Of a DNA stretch of 64,000 nt, positions 17,302 to 26,147 are shown in pieces. Source of the stretch: Rhodoblastus sp963828185 (GTDB lineage: Bacteria; Pseudomonadota; Alphaproteobacteria; Rhizobiales; Beijerinckiaceae); NCBI GenBank assembly GCA_963828185.1, contig CAWHDV010000001.1, forward strand, positions 1 through 64,000. The letters are read 5' to 3'. Below the pieces are notes generated by a model that saw only the letters and a program-made list of their open reading frames with translations, had not been told where the DNA came from and ran no database searches. Position 1 is the stretch's first letter, and each line of letters begins with the position of its first letter. A program made the translations under genes and the position numbers.

Positions 17302-18687
17302 TCACCGCGCCAAGAGCTGGTCGAGCAGGCGGACGACCTCCGTCGAGGCCTTTTCCATCTTCTCGACTTCGGCATAGGCGCCGACGCGGTCGCCGGCGGC
17401 GAAAAGCTCGGCCGCGGCGCGGCCATGCCGGTGCACCGCCTCGTGCGGCGCGTCGAGAGCGATAAAGGCCGGATGGCTCCTGACCGCGGGGTCGACAAGC
17501 CCATGACGCCATTTGCCGAGGCGGCAGGAGTGATGGTCGTTCAATTCCGACGCCGACAGTTCGTTGATGCCGGCAAGCATCTCGTTCAGCCGCTTCTTCC
17601 ACAGCATGTGATCGGATTTGGCGCGGTGCAGGACGTAATCGCGTATGACATGGCCGTCGAGCCCCGCAAATTGATCTTCGATAAGCCGTTCCGACGCCGC
17701 GCAGGCGGCGATCGCGACATTGGCGTGGCCCGTCGTCTTTTTGACCTGCTCGGCGATTTGCGTCGAGGTCTTCGCCAGCTCGGCGGTGGCGAATGCCTGT
17801 TCGTCGACGATGCGGATGAGGTCGGCGATGCGCGCCAGATTGCTGTCGCGCGACGCTTCGACCGTCGTGATCTTGGCGTGGGCGTCGGCGTTGACGACGC
17901 GGCTTCTTTCCATGGCGCCTTCCGCCATGGCGACCGAGGCGCCGAGCGAATCGACATTGGCGCGCAGATGGTCGATGCGCTGGCGGATGTTCTCGGTGGC
18001 CTTTGCCGTCTGTCCGGACAAGGTCTTGACTTCGGCGGCGACGACGGCGAAGCCGCGTCCGGCCTCGCCGGCTCGCGCCGCCTCGATCGTGGCGTTGAGG
18101 GCCAGCATGTTGGTCTGGGCGGCGATGGCGTCGATGCTGGCGACCATTTCGACAATATGCGCCGCCGCGGCGGAAAGGGCCGAGGCGCTGGCGGAAATGG
18201 TGTGCAAGGCGGAGCCGATCTCCTCGATCGAGGCGGTCGAGGCGCCGACGGCGCTGGCGCCCTCGCGCATCAATTGCGCGTTTTCGTCCATTTCCTTGCG
18301 GGTCTCCGCGCCGACTTCGGTGATGCCGTTCATCGAGGCGTTGAGCTGGACCAGAGCGGAGGAGACGCCCTGCGTCAGCGCGTCGATGGCGCGCACTTCG
18401 ACGACGGTGCGGGAAAAAGCCGCCATGGCGTCGCTGGTGAGGGTCGAAAAACCGACGGTGCGCACGAGATCGGCTTCATCGCGCGCGCGAGAAGCCTCGA
18501 ACAGGGACTTCAGAGCCGCTCCGACCGGCGGAGCCAGCTGCGGATCGGGTTGGCGCCCCTGGCGCAATTCGTCAATGGCGGCGGCGATCGGCGCCAGCGG
18601 GGAGCTCGAACCGGCGGTGGGCGCGGAAAGGTCGGGCTCGACCGACGTGGAAGTGGACTCCCGACGAAACATCAGTCGATTCAGCAT
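17302..18687 (-). CDS. soluble methyl-accepting chemotaxis protein with C-terminal CZB domain
   Basis: 461 aa with no membrane segment. The middle is a signalling coiled coil with the hairpin tip IDAIAAQTNMLALNATIEAARAGEAGRGFAVVA. The C-terminus is a chemoreceptor zinc-binding domain: HMLWKKRL, then CRLGKWRHG, then HPAF and HEAVHRHG, giving the His/Cys zinc set. CZB receptors sense zinc and, in some cases, oxidants through the zinc-bound cysteine. The N-terminal 120 residues have no recognised sensor. No che genes are adjacent. Confidence 0.9.
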   Translation of the reverse strand: MLNRLMFRRESTSTSVEPDLSAPTAGSSSPLAPIAAAIDELRQGRQPDPQLAPPVGAALKSLFEASRARDEADLVRTVGFSTLTSDAMAAFSRTVVEVRAIDALTQGVSSALVQLNASMNGITEVGAETRKEMDENAQLMREGASAVGASTASIEEIGSALHTISASASALSAAAAHIVEMVASIDAIAAQTNMLALNATIEAARAGEAGRGFAVVAAEVKTLSGQTAKATENIRQRIDHLRANVDSLGASVAMAEGAMERSRVVNADAHAKITTVEASRDSNLARIADLIRIVDEQAFATAELAKTSTQIAEQVKKTTGHANVAIAACAASERLIEDQFAGLDGHVIRDYVLHRAKSDHMLWKKRLNEMLAGINELSASELNDHHSCRLGKWRHGLVDPAVRSHPAFIALDAPHEAVHRHGRAAAELFAAGDRVGAYAEVEKMEKASTEVVRLLDQLLAR

Positions 18688-18794
18688 GTTGTATCTCTTT
18701 TCAGGAAGAATTCGCGCGCCGTCTATTTGCTTCTTGAAGGTGGCGCATGGACCCTTTAAGGCGCGATGGCTTGTGTCAGGCTGGCGCCCCCGCT

Positions 18795-20462
18795 CTATTG
18801 CTGAATTCTCAGGCCAAGCATGATGATATTGGCGGTATAGTCGGTTCCCGGCGTATTCGACAGCATGCGCTGATGGGTGAAAGAGCCTTTGATTACAATG
18901 GTGCGCGTCATGTTATACGCGACCTGCAGGCCCGTCTGCAGCAGCGTCTGGCTGATGCCGGAATCCGCATAGTCGCTGCGCGACACGCTGCCGTTCGCGG
19001 TCAGGGTGAGATTGCGCAGCAGGGCGTGCGAAACTTCGATCCCGCCTTGCCGCGTGAGGGCGCCCGGAGAGCCGGCGATCGTCGTCTCGTCCATGGTCGT
19101 CGAACCGCGCAGGGTGACCTTGGTGAGCGGCGTCGCCGTCCACACCAGCGAAGAGTCGAAAGTCGGGCCGCGCAGATCGCGCAGCCGCTTGTCCTGATAA
19201 TGGCGGTCGGCGTAGCCGGCGGAAACGTCGCCGGTCAGGAACCCGGTCATCTCCATGGTCGAGCCGGCGCGCAGGGCGTCGCCCGTGGAATCGCGCATGT
19301 AGCCTGATATATCGACGAGACTGTCGTGGTCGCGCCGGTCGACCGTGCCCTCGACGAAAGGCTTCAGGCCCGGGGTCAACTCGTAGGCGGCGCGCGCGGT
19401 CAGGCCATAGGCGTCGTAACTTTCTTCCGACAATTGCTGCGTCGAGCCGTCGGAGAATTGCGCGTTCTGCCAATAGACGCGCTCGAAGCCGCCGCGCAGC
19501 GTCAGCTCCAGCCGGTTGAAATCCTGGGTCGCGCCGAGGCCGAGGCCGCCATCGGCGATGATCGGGCGGCTCTTCAAGGTGACCGCCGGACCGACGGCGG
19601 CCAGATTGGGCGAGGTCGGATTCTGCGTCGAGAGGTCGAACTTGCCGTCGATATTGATTTTGGTGTCGCGAGTGACGTCGACGCGGGCGGTGAACTTGCC
19701 CGATCCGACAGGCGCGTCGGCGCTGTGGTCGGCGAGATAATCGTCATAGCCCAGCCGCAGGTCGCCGACGAAGCTATGGCTTGACCAGTCCGACTGGCCC
19801 GACAGTCCCGCTTCGCTGTGGAGAAAACTCGAGCCGCGCAGCAGCGGCGAGCCCTTGGACGCCTGGTTCGGATTGTCGCTGTAGCCGAAATCCGTCTCGG
19901 CGAAGGGCTTCACCCGCAACAGGCCGGCGTCGATGCCGACCGGCGCGAACGGATCGTCGTCGACGCGGGGCCTGGCGTGCTGCGGCAGGGGCTGCGGCAT
20001 GGCCGTCGTCGGCGATGGAGCGGGCGGCGGGACGAGATCGCCGGCGTCGACCGGTTCGCCGGATTTGGCGAGGGCGCGGGCGTTGCGCCGGGCTTCCGCC
20101 GAAGTCGGATAGGGGACGAGCGGCGGCAGCGGATGGGCCGGCGTTTTCTTCGGCTTCTTCTGCCCCGGAACGAGAATCTTCGGCTTGCCGTAATTCGGCG
20201 CGCCGCGGGCGGGAACAGGCGGAAGGCCGGATGAGCCGGAAGGAAGCTCGTCGGAGGAAGAGGCTCCGCCGGGCTGCGCGGCGGCCGCGCCAGGCTGGTC
20301 GAGCGGAATGTCGCTCGGAAAATCGGCGGCGGGCTTCGTCGGCCGCAGCGGCTCGGCCTGCGCCCAGGCGCTTGCGGGCGCCGCCAGCCCCGCCAGGCAG
20401 CAAAAAACCAGCGCCGGACCGCGCGAAAACGTCAGATTTTTGCGGCGCGGTCGAAAGTTCAA
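18795..20462 (-). CDS. outer-membrane beta-barrel protein
   Basis: 555 aa with an N-terminal signal peptide (basic start, hydrophobic core FCCLAGLAAPASA, then WAQAEP). A Pro/Gln/Lys-rich periplasmic linker of about 130 residues follows, then alternating amphipathic strands ending in IIMLGLRIQQ, as in BBP2-type barrels. Residues such as PFAETDFGYSDNPNQ mark the first strands. The family is called outer membrane beta-barrel protein and its cargo is unknown; many lie in polysaccharide loci. Lies between a chemoreceptor and an Old Yellow Enzyme, with no clear operon. Confidence 0.8.
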   Translation of the reverse strand: MNFRPRRKNLTFSRGPALVFCCLAGLAAPASAWAQAEPLRPTKPAADFPSDIPLDQPGAAAAQPGGASSSDELPSGSSGLPPVPARGAPNYGKPKILVPGQKKPKKTPAHPLPPLVPYPTSAEARRNARALAKSGEPVDAGDLVPPPAPSPTTAMPQPLPQHARPRVDDDPFAPVGIDAGLLRVKPFAETDFGYSDNPNQASKGSPLLRGSSFLHSEAGLSGQSDWSSHSFVGDLRLGYDDYLADHSADAPVGSGKFTARVDVTRDTKINIDGKFDLSTQNPTSPNLAAVGPAVTLKSRPIIADGGLGLGATQDFNRLELTLRGGFERVYWQNAQFSDGSTQQLSEESYDAYGLTARAAYELTPGLKPFVEGTVDRRDHDSLVDISGYMRDSTGDALRAGSTMEMTGFLTGDVSAGYADRHYQDKRLRDLRGPTFDSSLVWTATPLTKVTLRGSTTMDETTIAGSPGALTRQGGIEVSHALLRNLTLTANGSVSRSDYADSGISQTLLQTGLQVAYNMTRTIVIKGSFTHQRMLSNTPGTDYTANIIMLGLRIQQ

Positions 20463-20533
20463 GTGGGCCTCGCGGAGCGGCGCTTTCGCGCCTTTTTCCG
20501 CAACAGGGTTAGGCCCTTATGGTTAATAGAGAT

Positions 20534-21643
20534 TTACTCGACGGCCGCCAGCGCCGGGTAATCCGTGTAGCCTTCCACCCCTCCGCCGAAGAAGGTTTTC
20601 GGCTCCGGCGGATTGAGCGGCGCGTTTTGGCGCAGCCGTTCGACGAGATCGGGATTGGCGATGAACGGCCGCCCGAAGGCGATCAAATCGGCCGCGCCCG
20701 CCTCGAGCGTCCTGATCGCCAGATCGCGGTCGTAGCCGTTATTGGCGATATAGGCGCCGTCGAAATTCTTCCGCAGGGCGGCGTAATCGAAGGGCGTTAC
20801 GTCGCGCGCGCCCTGGGTCGCCCCTTCGATGACATGGATATAAAGAAGCTTCCGCTCGGAAAGCTTTTTCACGAGATGTTCGAACAGCGGTTGCGGATTG
20901 CTGTCGAGCGCGTCATTGGCCGGGCTGACCGGCGACAGGCGGATGCCGACCCGCCCCGCCGGCAGGACCTTGGCGATCGCGTCGGCCACTTCCAGCGTCA
21001 GGCGGCAACGGTTCTCGATCGAGCCGCCATAGGCGTCGGCGCGGCGATTGACGCCGTCCTTGAGGAACTGGTCGAGCAGATAGCCGTTGGCGGCGTGGAT
21101 TTCGACGCCGTCGAAACCCGCCTCGAGAGCATTGGCCGCCGCGCGGGCGTAGTCGGCGACAATGCCGGGAATTTCCGAAAGCTCCAGGGCGCGGGGCTCC
21201 GAGGTCTCGGCGAAGCCGCCTTCGATGAAGGTGCGGGTCTTGGCGCGGACGGCGGAGGGGGCGACCGGCGCGCCGCCGCCCGGCTGCAGCGACACATGCG
21301 AGACGCGCCCGACATGCCAGAGCTGAATGAAAATCCTGCCGCCGGCCTCGTGCACGGCTTCCGTGACCTTTCGCCAGCCCTGGACCTGAGCGTCCGAGTA
21401 GATGCCGGGGGTGAAGATATAGCCCTGGCCCTGCCTTGAAATCTGCGACGCCTCGGTGACGATCAGCCCCGCCCCGGCGCGTTGGCGGTAATATTCCGCC
21501 ATCAGCGCATTGGGGGCCTCGCCGCCGCCGATGGCCCGATTGCGCGTCAACGGCGCCATGACGACGCGATTGCGCAAAGGCAGATCGCCCAGTTGGAGCG
21601 GCTGGAACAGTTCGGCTTCCGACGACGCGACGACATCGAGCAT
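20534..21643 (-). CDS. Old Yellow Enzyme family alkene/N-ethylmaleimide reductase
   Basis: FMN-dependent, NAD(P)H-using ene-reductase, 369 aa from the ATG at 21643 (MLDVVASSEAELFQPLQLGDL). LRNRVVMAPLTRNRA is the classic N-terminal motif; QLWHVGRVSH supplies substrate-binding histidine; FDGVEIHAANGYLLDQFL and DLIAFGRPFIANPDL complete the barrel. The longer in-frame start at 21739 adds unrelated Arg/Ala-rich sequence. Physiological substrate unknown. Confidence 0.92.
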   Translation of the reverse strand: MLDVVASSEAELFQPLQLGDLPLRNRVVMAPLTRNRAIGGGEAPNALMAEYYRQRAGAGLIVTEASQISRQGQGYIFTPGIYSDAQVQGWRKVTEAVHEAGGRIFIQLWHVGRVSHVSLQPGGGAPVAPSAVRAKTRTFIEGGFAETSEPRALELSEIPGIVADYARAAANALEAGFDGVEIHAANGYLLDQFLKDGVNRRADAYGGSIENRCRLTLEVADAIAKVLPAGRVGIRLSPVSPANDALDSNPQPLFEHLVKKLSERKLLYIHVIEGATQGARDVTPFDYAALRKNFDGAYIANNGYDRDLAIRTLEAGAADLIAFGRPFIANPDLVERLRQNAPLNPPEPKTFFGGGVEGYTDYPALAAVE

Positions 21644-21782
21644 GAGAAAGATCCTTGTTCGCGCGGCAGGCGCCGCAGCCCGCAATCTAGGGCCCGGACG
21701 CGAGCGCGACAATGCGCCTGCGACGTCCTGCCGCAGCAAGGCCTGTCATGCAAAAATGAAAGCTTTCCGAACTGAAAAAAGC

Positions 21783-22025
21783 CTACTCGACGCCGAGCGC
21801 GGAGAGATAGAGATCGAGAATTTCCTCTTCCTCGCGGCGCTTGTTGTGGTCCTGCTTGCGGATCGAGACCACCTTGCGCATGATCTTCACGTCATAGCCG
21901 GTGCCCTTGGCCTCGGCGTAGACCTCCTTGATGTCGTCGGCGATCGCCTTCTTTTCTTCCTCGAGCCGTTCAATGCGCTCGATGAACGCTTTCAGATGGC
22001 CGCCGTCGAGCGAATTGGCGCTCAT
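21783..22025 (-). CDS. gapR: GapR family (DUF2312) nucleoid-associated protein
   Basis: 80 aa, the typical length. LKAFIERIERLEEEKKAIADD is the dimerising coiled coil; the basic KIMRKVVSIRKQDHNKRREEE binds overtwisted DNA. GapR assists topoisomerases ahead of replication forks in Caulobacter and is widely conserved in alphaproteobacteria. Sits 60 bp after the N-formylglutamate amidohydrolase gene on the same strand. Confidence 0.93.
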   Translation of the reverse strand: MSANSLDGGHLKAFIERIERLEEEKKAIADDIKEVYAEAKGTGYDVKIMRKVVSIRKQDHNKRREEEEILDLYLSALGVE

Positions 22026-22085
22026 GTGTCCCGCCTGTCGTTAATTGGAAATCGACCCCCCAGATGAACCAGAGCGGCGCGGGCG

Positions 22086-22949
22086 TCAAGGCCGCGCCGG
22101 CGCCGCGCGCGAACCGAAGAATTCTTCGCGCGCCGTCTCCGCGCGCGCCAGAATCGGCGGCAGGATCCTGGCCAGCCGCTCCGCCCAGGCGTCGCATTGC
22201 GCGGGCGTCGCCAGCAAATCCTGGCGTATTTCGACCAGAACGCCCGGCAGGCCGCGCCGGGTCGACAATTCATACATGCTGTCGCCATAGAGCGCCCCGT
22301 CATAGGGCTCGTTGTCGCCGACGGTCAGATTTTCCGCGCGCAAAGCGTCGATCAGCGGGCCGGCGAGGCGGGGGTCTCTGTCCCACAGCACGCCGACCTG
22401 CCAGGGCCGCTTGCGTCCCTGGAGGCAGGGGGTGAAGGAATGCAGCCCGACCAGCACCGGGACCAGGCTCCGCTGGCGCACCGCGTCGATCAGCCCGGCG
22501 CAGGCGCGGCGATAGGGACGCCAGTAGGCTTCGACGCGGCGCGAAATCTCCGCGGCATCGATTCTTGCGTTGCCGGGAATGGCCGCGCCGTCCGACAGCC
22601 GCATGACGAGCGTCGGATCGTCTTCGCCGCGATTGGGATCGATCAGCAGCCGCGAGAAGCCGGCCAGGGCGGCGGCGGTGCCGGTCAGGGCGGCCAGCCG
22701 CCGCGTCACCGCCTCGGCGCCGATGTCATAGGCGATATGACGCTCGAGCGACTCCGGCGAAAGGCCGAGACCGCCATAGGCCGGCGGCAGGGCGTTGCGC
22801 GCATGGTCGCAGAACAGGACCAGCCGCTGATTCGCCGCGCCGGACACGAGATCGAAGGGCGGGAACGGCCGATCGGCGGCCTGTGGCTGGTCTGACGGCT
22901 TGATTTTCAATGGCTTGTCACATTTTTTTGCTCTTTGCGCATTGCGCAT
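22086..22949 (-). CDS. N-formylglutamate amidohydrolase family protein
   Basis: 287 aa from the ATG at 22949 (MRNAQRAKKCDKPLKI). LVLFCDHARNALPPAYGGLGL carries the metal-binding Asp/His of the FGase fold; AYDIGAEAVTRRLA, FSRLLIDPNRGEDDP and GLHSFTP follow in the usual order. The family removes formate from N-formyl-glutamate in histidine breakdown, but no hut genes are here, so the substrate is not certain. Overlaps by a few bases the leader of the divergent DUF1036 gene. Confidence 0.88.
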   Translation of the reverse strand: MRNAQRAKKCDKPLKIKPSDQPQAADRPFPPFDLVSGAANQRLVLFCDHARNALPPAYGGLGLSPESLERHIAYDIGAEAVTRRLAALTGTAAALAGFSRLLIDPNRGEDDPTLVMRLSDGAAIPGNARIDAAEISRRVEAYWRPYRRACAGLIDAVRQRSLVPVLVGLHSFTPCLQGRKRPWQVGVLWDRDPRLAGPLIDALRAENLTVGDNEPYDGALYGDSMYELSTRRGLPGVLVEIRQDLLATPAQCDAWAERLARILPPILARAETAREEFFGSRAAPARP

Positions 22950-23045
22950 CGACGCGGTCCCGGTTTTTCGTCTAAAAGACGACGACCGGGGCTGGCGGGT
23001 CAAGGTCAACCCCTTCATTGGTTCGAAGAGGCGGAACAGAGCACG

Positions 23046-23486
23046 ATGACCAAGGCCCTTTCGCTTCATCGTCCGGCCGTCGTCGTCCTCGCGCTTGCCG
23101 CGCCCTTCTGCCTGGCCGCCTCGGCGGCGCGCGCCGACTTTCGCATGTGCAACAACACCAGCGCGCGCGTCAGCGTCGCCCTCGCCTACACCGACGGCGC
23201 CCACTGGGTCAGCGAAGGCTGGTGGAACCTGAAGTCCAGCGCCTGCGAGACGCTGTTGCGGGGGCCGCTCGCCGCGCAGTTCTACTATGTCTACGCCATG
23301 GACGAGCGCGGCGGCGAATGGAAGGGCAAGGCCTTCATGTGCACGCGCGATCGCGAGTTCAAGATCGACGGGCGCAACGATTGCTTCGTCCGAGGCTATG
23401 ACCGCTCGGGCTTTTTTGAAGTCGACACAGGCAAGGACGCCAAGAACTGGACGGTGCAGCTGACCGATCCGGGCCAGACGCGCTGA
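23046..23486 (+). CDS. DUF1036 secreted protein
   Basis: 146 aa from the ATG at 23046. A signal peptide (hydrophobic VVVLALAAPFCLAA, cleavage near SAARA-DF) is followed by the DUF1036 core FRMCNNTSARVSVALAY, EGWWNL, CETLL and CTRDREFKIDGRNDC, with paired cysteines suited to disulfides in the periplasm. Function unknown. Thirty bases before pyk, so the two may be co-transcribed. Confidence 0.9.
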   Translation: MTKALSLHRPAVVVLALAAPFCLAASAARADFRMCNNTSARVSVALAYTDGAHWVSEGWWNLKSSACETLLRGPLAAQFYYVYAMDERGGEWKGKAFMCTRDREFKIDGRNDCFVRGYDRSGFFEVDTGKDAKNWTVQLTDPGQTR

Positions 23487-23518
23487 TGAAATTTTCCCCC
23501 CACCGCAAGGAATAAGCC

Positions 23519-24954
23519 ATGCATAGGCGCCGCCGCTGCAAGATCATCGCCACGCTCGGCCCCGCATCCAATGACGAGGAGGCGATCGAACGCCTGTGGC
23601 GCGCCGGTGCCGATCTGTTCCGCATCAACATGAGCCATGCCGATCCGGACGCCATGCGCCAGCGCGTCGCCATGATTCGCGCGGTCGAGGCGCGGGTTGG
23701 GCGGTCGATCGGCGTGCTGGTCGACCTGCAGGGGCCGAAACTGCGCGTCGGCGCCTTTGCGGAAGGCGGCGCCGACATTGTCGCCGGCGCCCATTTCACT
23801 TTCGATTCCGACCCGGCGCCCGGCGACGCGACCCGCGTCTGCCTGCCGCATCCCGAAATCCTCACCGCCCTGCGGCCTGGCCACGTCCTGCTGATCGACG
23901 ACGGCCGGCTGCGCCTGCATGTCGTCGAGGCCAGCGCCGAGAAGGCGCTCGCCGTCGTCGACATCGGCGGGCGCATCTCCAACCGCAAGGGCGTCAGCCT
24001 GCCCGACACCGAAATTCCGGTCGCCGCCATGACCGTCAAGGACCGCATCGACCTCGAGGCGGCGCTCGAAACCGGCGTGGACTGGGTGGCCCTGTCCTTC
24101 GTCCAGCGGGGCGAGGACGTGGCGGAAGTGAAAGCCATCGCCGACGGGCGCGCCCTGGTCATGGCCAAGATCGAAAAGCCGCAGGCGATCCTCCGCCTCG
24201 ACGAGATCCTGGCCGTCGCCGACGGGCTGATGGTGGCGCGCGGCGATCTCGGCGTCGAAATGCCGCTCGAGAAGGTGCCGGGCCTGCAGAAGCGCATCAC
24301 GCGCGAGGCGCGCCGCCACGGCCGCCCCGTCGTGGTGGCGACGCAGATGCTGGAATCGATGATCACCTCGCCCGCGCCGACGCGAGCCGAAGTGTCCGAT
24401 GTCGCCACGGCGGTGTTCGAAGGCGCCGACGCCATCATGCTTTCGGCAGAAAGCGCCTCCGGCCAGTTCCCGACCGAGGCGGTGGCGATGATGAACCGGA
24501 TCGGCGAGGAGGTCGAGCAGGAGAGCGTCTATCGCTCGATCATCACTGCCCAGCGCACGACGCCCGAGCGCACTGGCGCCGACGCCGTCGCCATCGCGGC
24601 GCGCGACATGGCCGACACGCTCGAATTGCAGGCGATCGTCGCCTGGACCGCCTCGGGCGCCACCGCCTTGCGCGTGGCGCGCGAACGCCCGCGCGCGCCC
24701 ATCCTGTCGCTGACGCCCAATCGCGACACCGCCCGACGGCTGACCGTCGTCTGGGGCGTGCAGGCCGTGGTCACCAAGGACGCCAACGACGTCGACGACA
24801 TGGCCAACCGCGCCTGCAAGTTCACGGTGCGCCAGGGTCTCGCCGCGCCGGCGAACGCATCCTGATCATCGCCGGCGTGCCCTTCGGCACCCCCGGCGCG
24901 ACCAACATGCTGCGGCTGGCCTTTATCGGCTCGGACGGTTTTCGCGCCGAATAG
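23519..24954 (+). CDS. pyk: pyruvate kinase (C-terminus frame-shifted)
   Basis: Converts phosphoenolpyruvate and ADP to pyruvate and ATP. RRRCKIIATLGPAS and FRINMSHAD open the barrel; MAKIEKPQAI gives the catalytic lysine; MVARGDLGVEMPLEKVP and VATQMLESMI follow, then the C-terminal domain. As written, the frame stops at 24865 after GLAAPANAS, but the adjacent frame carries the expected ending GERILIIAGVPFGTPGATN up to the TAG at 24954. One missing C near 24845-24852 restores a protein of about 478 aa. Confidence 0.92.
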
Positions 24955-25159
24955 CCGGGGTCGCGGCGCGGCGCGACTCCCCTGTAACTTGAACCCCGCC
25001 TTGTCGGCTATGATAGCCGTCGCGGTGGCAGGCGAGAGGCCGCCATCCCTTAGGGACACCAAGCCCGTGGGAGAGCCTGGTTCTTCGCCTGCCGTTCCAT
25101 CGAACCCGAACAGTCGCTTGGGCCGCCAGCGAAGCCCGCTTGCGCAAGGACGGGGTAGG
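24955..25159 (+). ncRNA. candidate bridge RNA / left-end leader of the IS110 element
   Basis: The 205 bp between pyk and the transposase contain strong secondary structure. CGGCTAT and ATAGCCG flank one base near 25004-25018. A long hairpin is closed by GGCAGGCGA (about 25027-25035) and TCGCCTGCC (about 25085-25093), with inner arms including CCCTTAGGG. IS110-group elements carry a structured non-coding RNA before the transposase ORF whose loops specify target and donor DNA. Position and fold fit; the loops have not been matched to the flanks. The first part (24957-24982) may instead be a pyk terminator hairpin. Confidence 0.5.
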
Positions 25160-26095
25160 ATGGACGCCATCGTTGTCGGAATCGACGTTTCGAAAAACCA
25201 GTTGGATGTGCATGTTCGCGGCCGGGGCGACAGCTTCGCGGTTCCGCGCGACGCTGAAGGCTTGGCCGCGCTGATTGAGCGGCTGCGCCCGCTTGCGCCG
25301 CAAGCCATTGGCCTGGAAGCGACGGGAGGTTTTGAGACCTTTGTCGCCGCCGGACTGGCGAGCGCGGAGATGCCGGTCGTGGTGGTCAATCCGGCGCAAG
25401 TGCGCGCCTTCGCCAACGCGCTCGGCAAAAGAGCCAAGACCGACCCGATCGACGCCTCGGTCATCGCGCATTTCGTCGAGGCGACGGCGCCGGAAATCCG
25501 GCCCTTGCGTGACGCCGAGACGCGGCTTCTCGCCGATCTCGTCGCCCGGCGGCGCCAGATCGTGGCGATGATTGTCGCCGAGCGGCAGCGCGAAAAAAAC
25601 GCGCCGGCCCGCGTCAAGAAAAGCATCCTGCGCCTTCTGAAAGCCCTGCAGCGCGAACTCGACAGCCTCGACGTCGACATCGACGAGGCCGTGCGAGGCT
25701 CGCCGATCTGGCGTGAAAAGGAGAACCTGCTCGCTTCCGTGCCAGGAATCGGGCCGACCATCGCCCGAACCCTTTTGGCAGAGCTGCCCGAACTGGGAAC
25801 CCTCGACCGACGCAAGATCGCCGCTCTCGTCGGGCTTGCGCCCTGGACGCGGCAATCCGGCCAATGGCGCGGCAAAAGCTTCATCGGCGGCGGAAGAGCC
25901 AGCGTTCGCGCCGCGCTGTTCATGGGAGCCATGGTCGCCGCGCGCCACAATCCGGTGCTCAAAGCCTTCCGCGACAAACTCGTCGCCGCCGGAAAGCCAA
26001 AGCTCATCGCCATTGTCGCCACGGCCAGGAAGCTCCTCGTCATCCTCAACGCCATTGTTCGGGACGCAAAGCCATGGGACGCTCAAAACGCTTGA
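25160..26095 (+). CDS. IS110 family transposase
   Basis: 311 aa from the ATG at 25160 (MDAIVVGIDVSKNQLDVHV). The RuvC-like DEDD residues are visible in GIDVSK, IGLEATGG and KTDPIDASVIA. The C-terminal transposase domain has a helix-hairpin-helix (ASVPGIGPTIARTLLAELPE) and the region with the catalytic serine, TRQSGQWRGKSFIGGGRASVR. Complete and apparently intact. The upstream in-frame ATG at 24989 would translate the structured leader and was rejected. IS110 recombinases use an element-encoded RNA for target choice. Confidence 0.94.
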   Translation: MDAIVVGIDVSKNQLDVHVRGRGDSFAVPRDAEGLAALIERLRPLAPQAIGLEATGGFETFVAAGLASAEMPVVVVNPAQVRAFANALGKRAKTDPIDASVIAHFVEATAPEIRPLRDAETRLLADLVARRRQIVAMIVAERQREKNAPARVKKSILRLLKALQRELDSLDVDIDEAVRGSPIWREKENLLASVPGIGPTIARTLLAELPELGTLDRRKIAALVGLAPWTRQSGQWRGKSFIGGGRASVRAALFMGAMVAARHNPVLKAFRDKLVAAGKPKLIAIVATARKLLVILNAIVRDAKPWDAQNA

Positions 26096-26113
26096 CTGGA
26101 AAGACAGTCGCTC

Positions 26114-26131
26114 TCCCCACAAAAATGGGGA
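26114..26131. other. hairpin after the IS110 transposase gene
   Basis: TCCCCA and TGGGGA pair around an A-rich loop, with further partial pairing outside (GCTC/GAGC). It lies between the transposase stop and the convergent end of argE and may be the right-end structure of the element or a terminator. Confidence 0.4.
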
Positions 26132-26147
26132 AAGGGAGCACTACCCG

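Larger units (their letters stand above)
24955..26140 (+). mobile_element. IS110-family insertion sequence (approximate limits)
   Basis: A single transposase gene of the DEDD/serine IS110 type with a structured leader, inserted between pyk and argE. IS110-group elements usually lack terminal inverted repeats and make no target duplication, so the ends cannot be set from one copy; limits given are the neighbouring genes. A small hairpin follows the gene (26114-26131). Confidence 0.75.

Noticed and set aside
22935..23045. Upstream in-frame start for the DUF1036 protein
   Set aside because: It would place an Arg-rich stretch before a clear signal peptide that begins at the ATG 23046.
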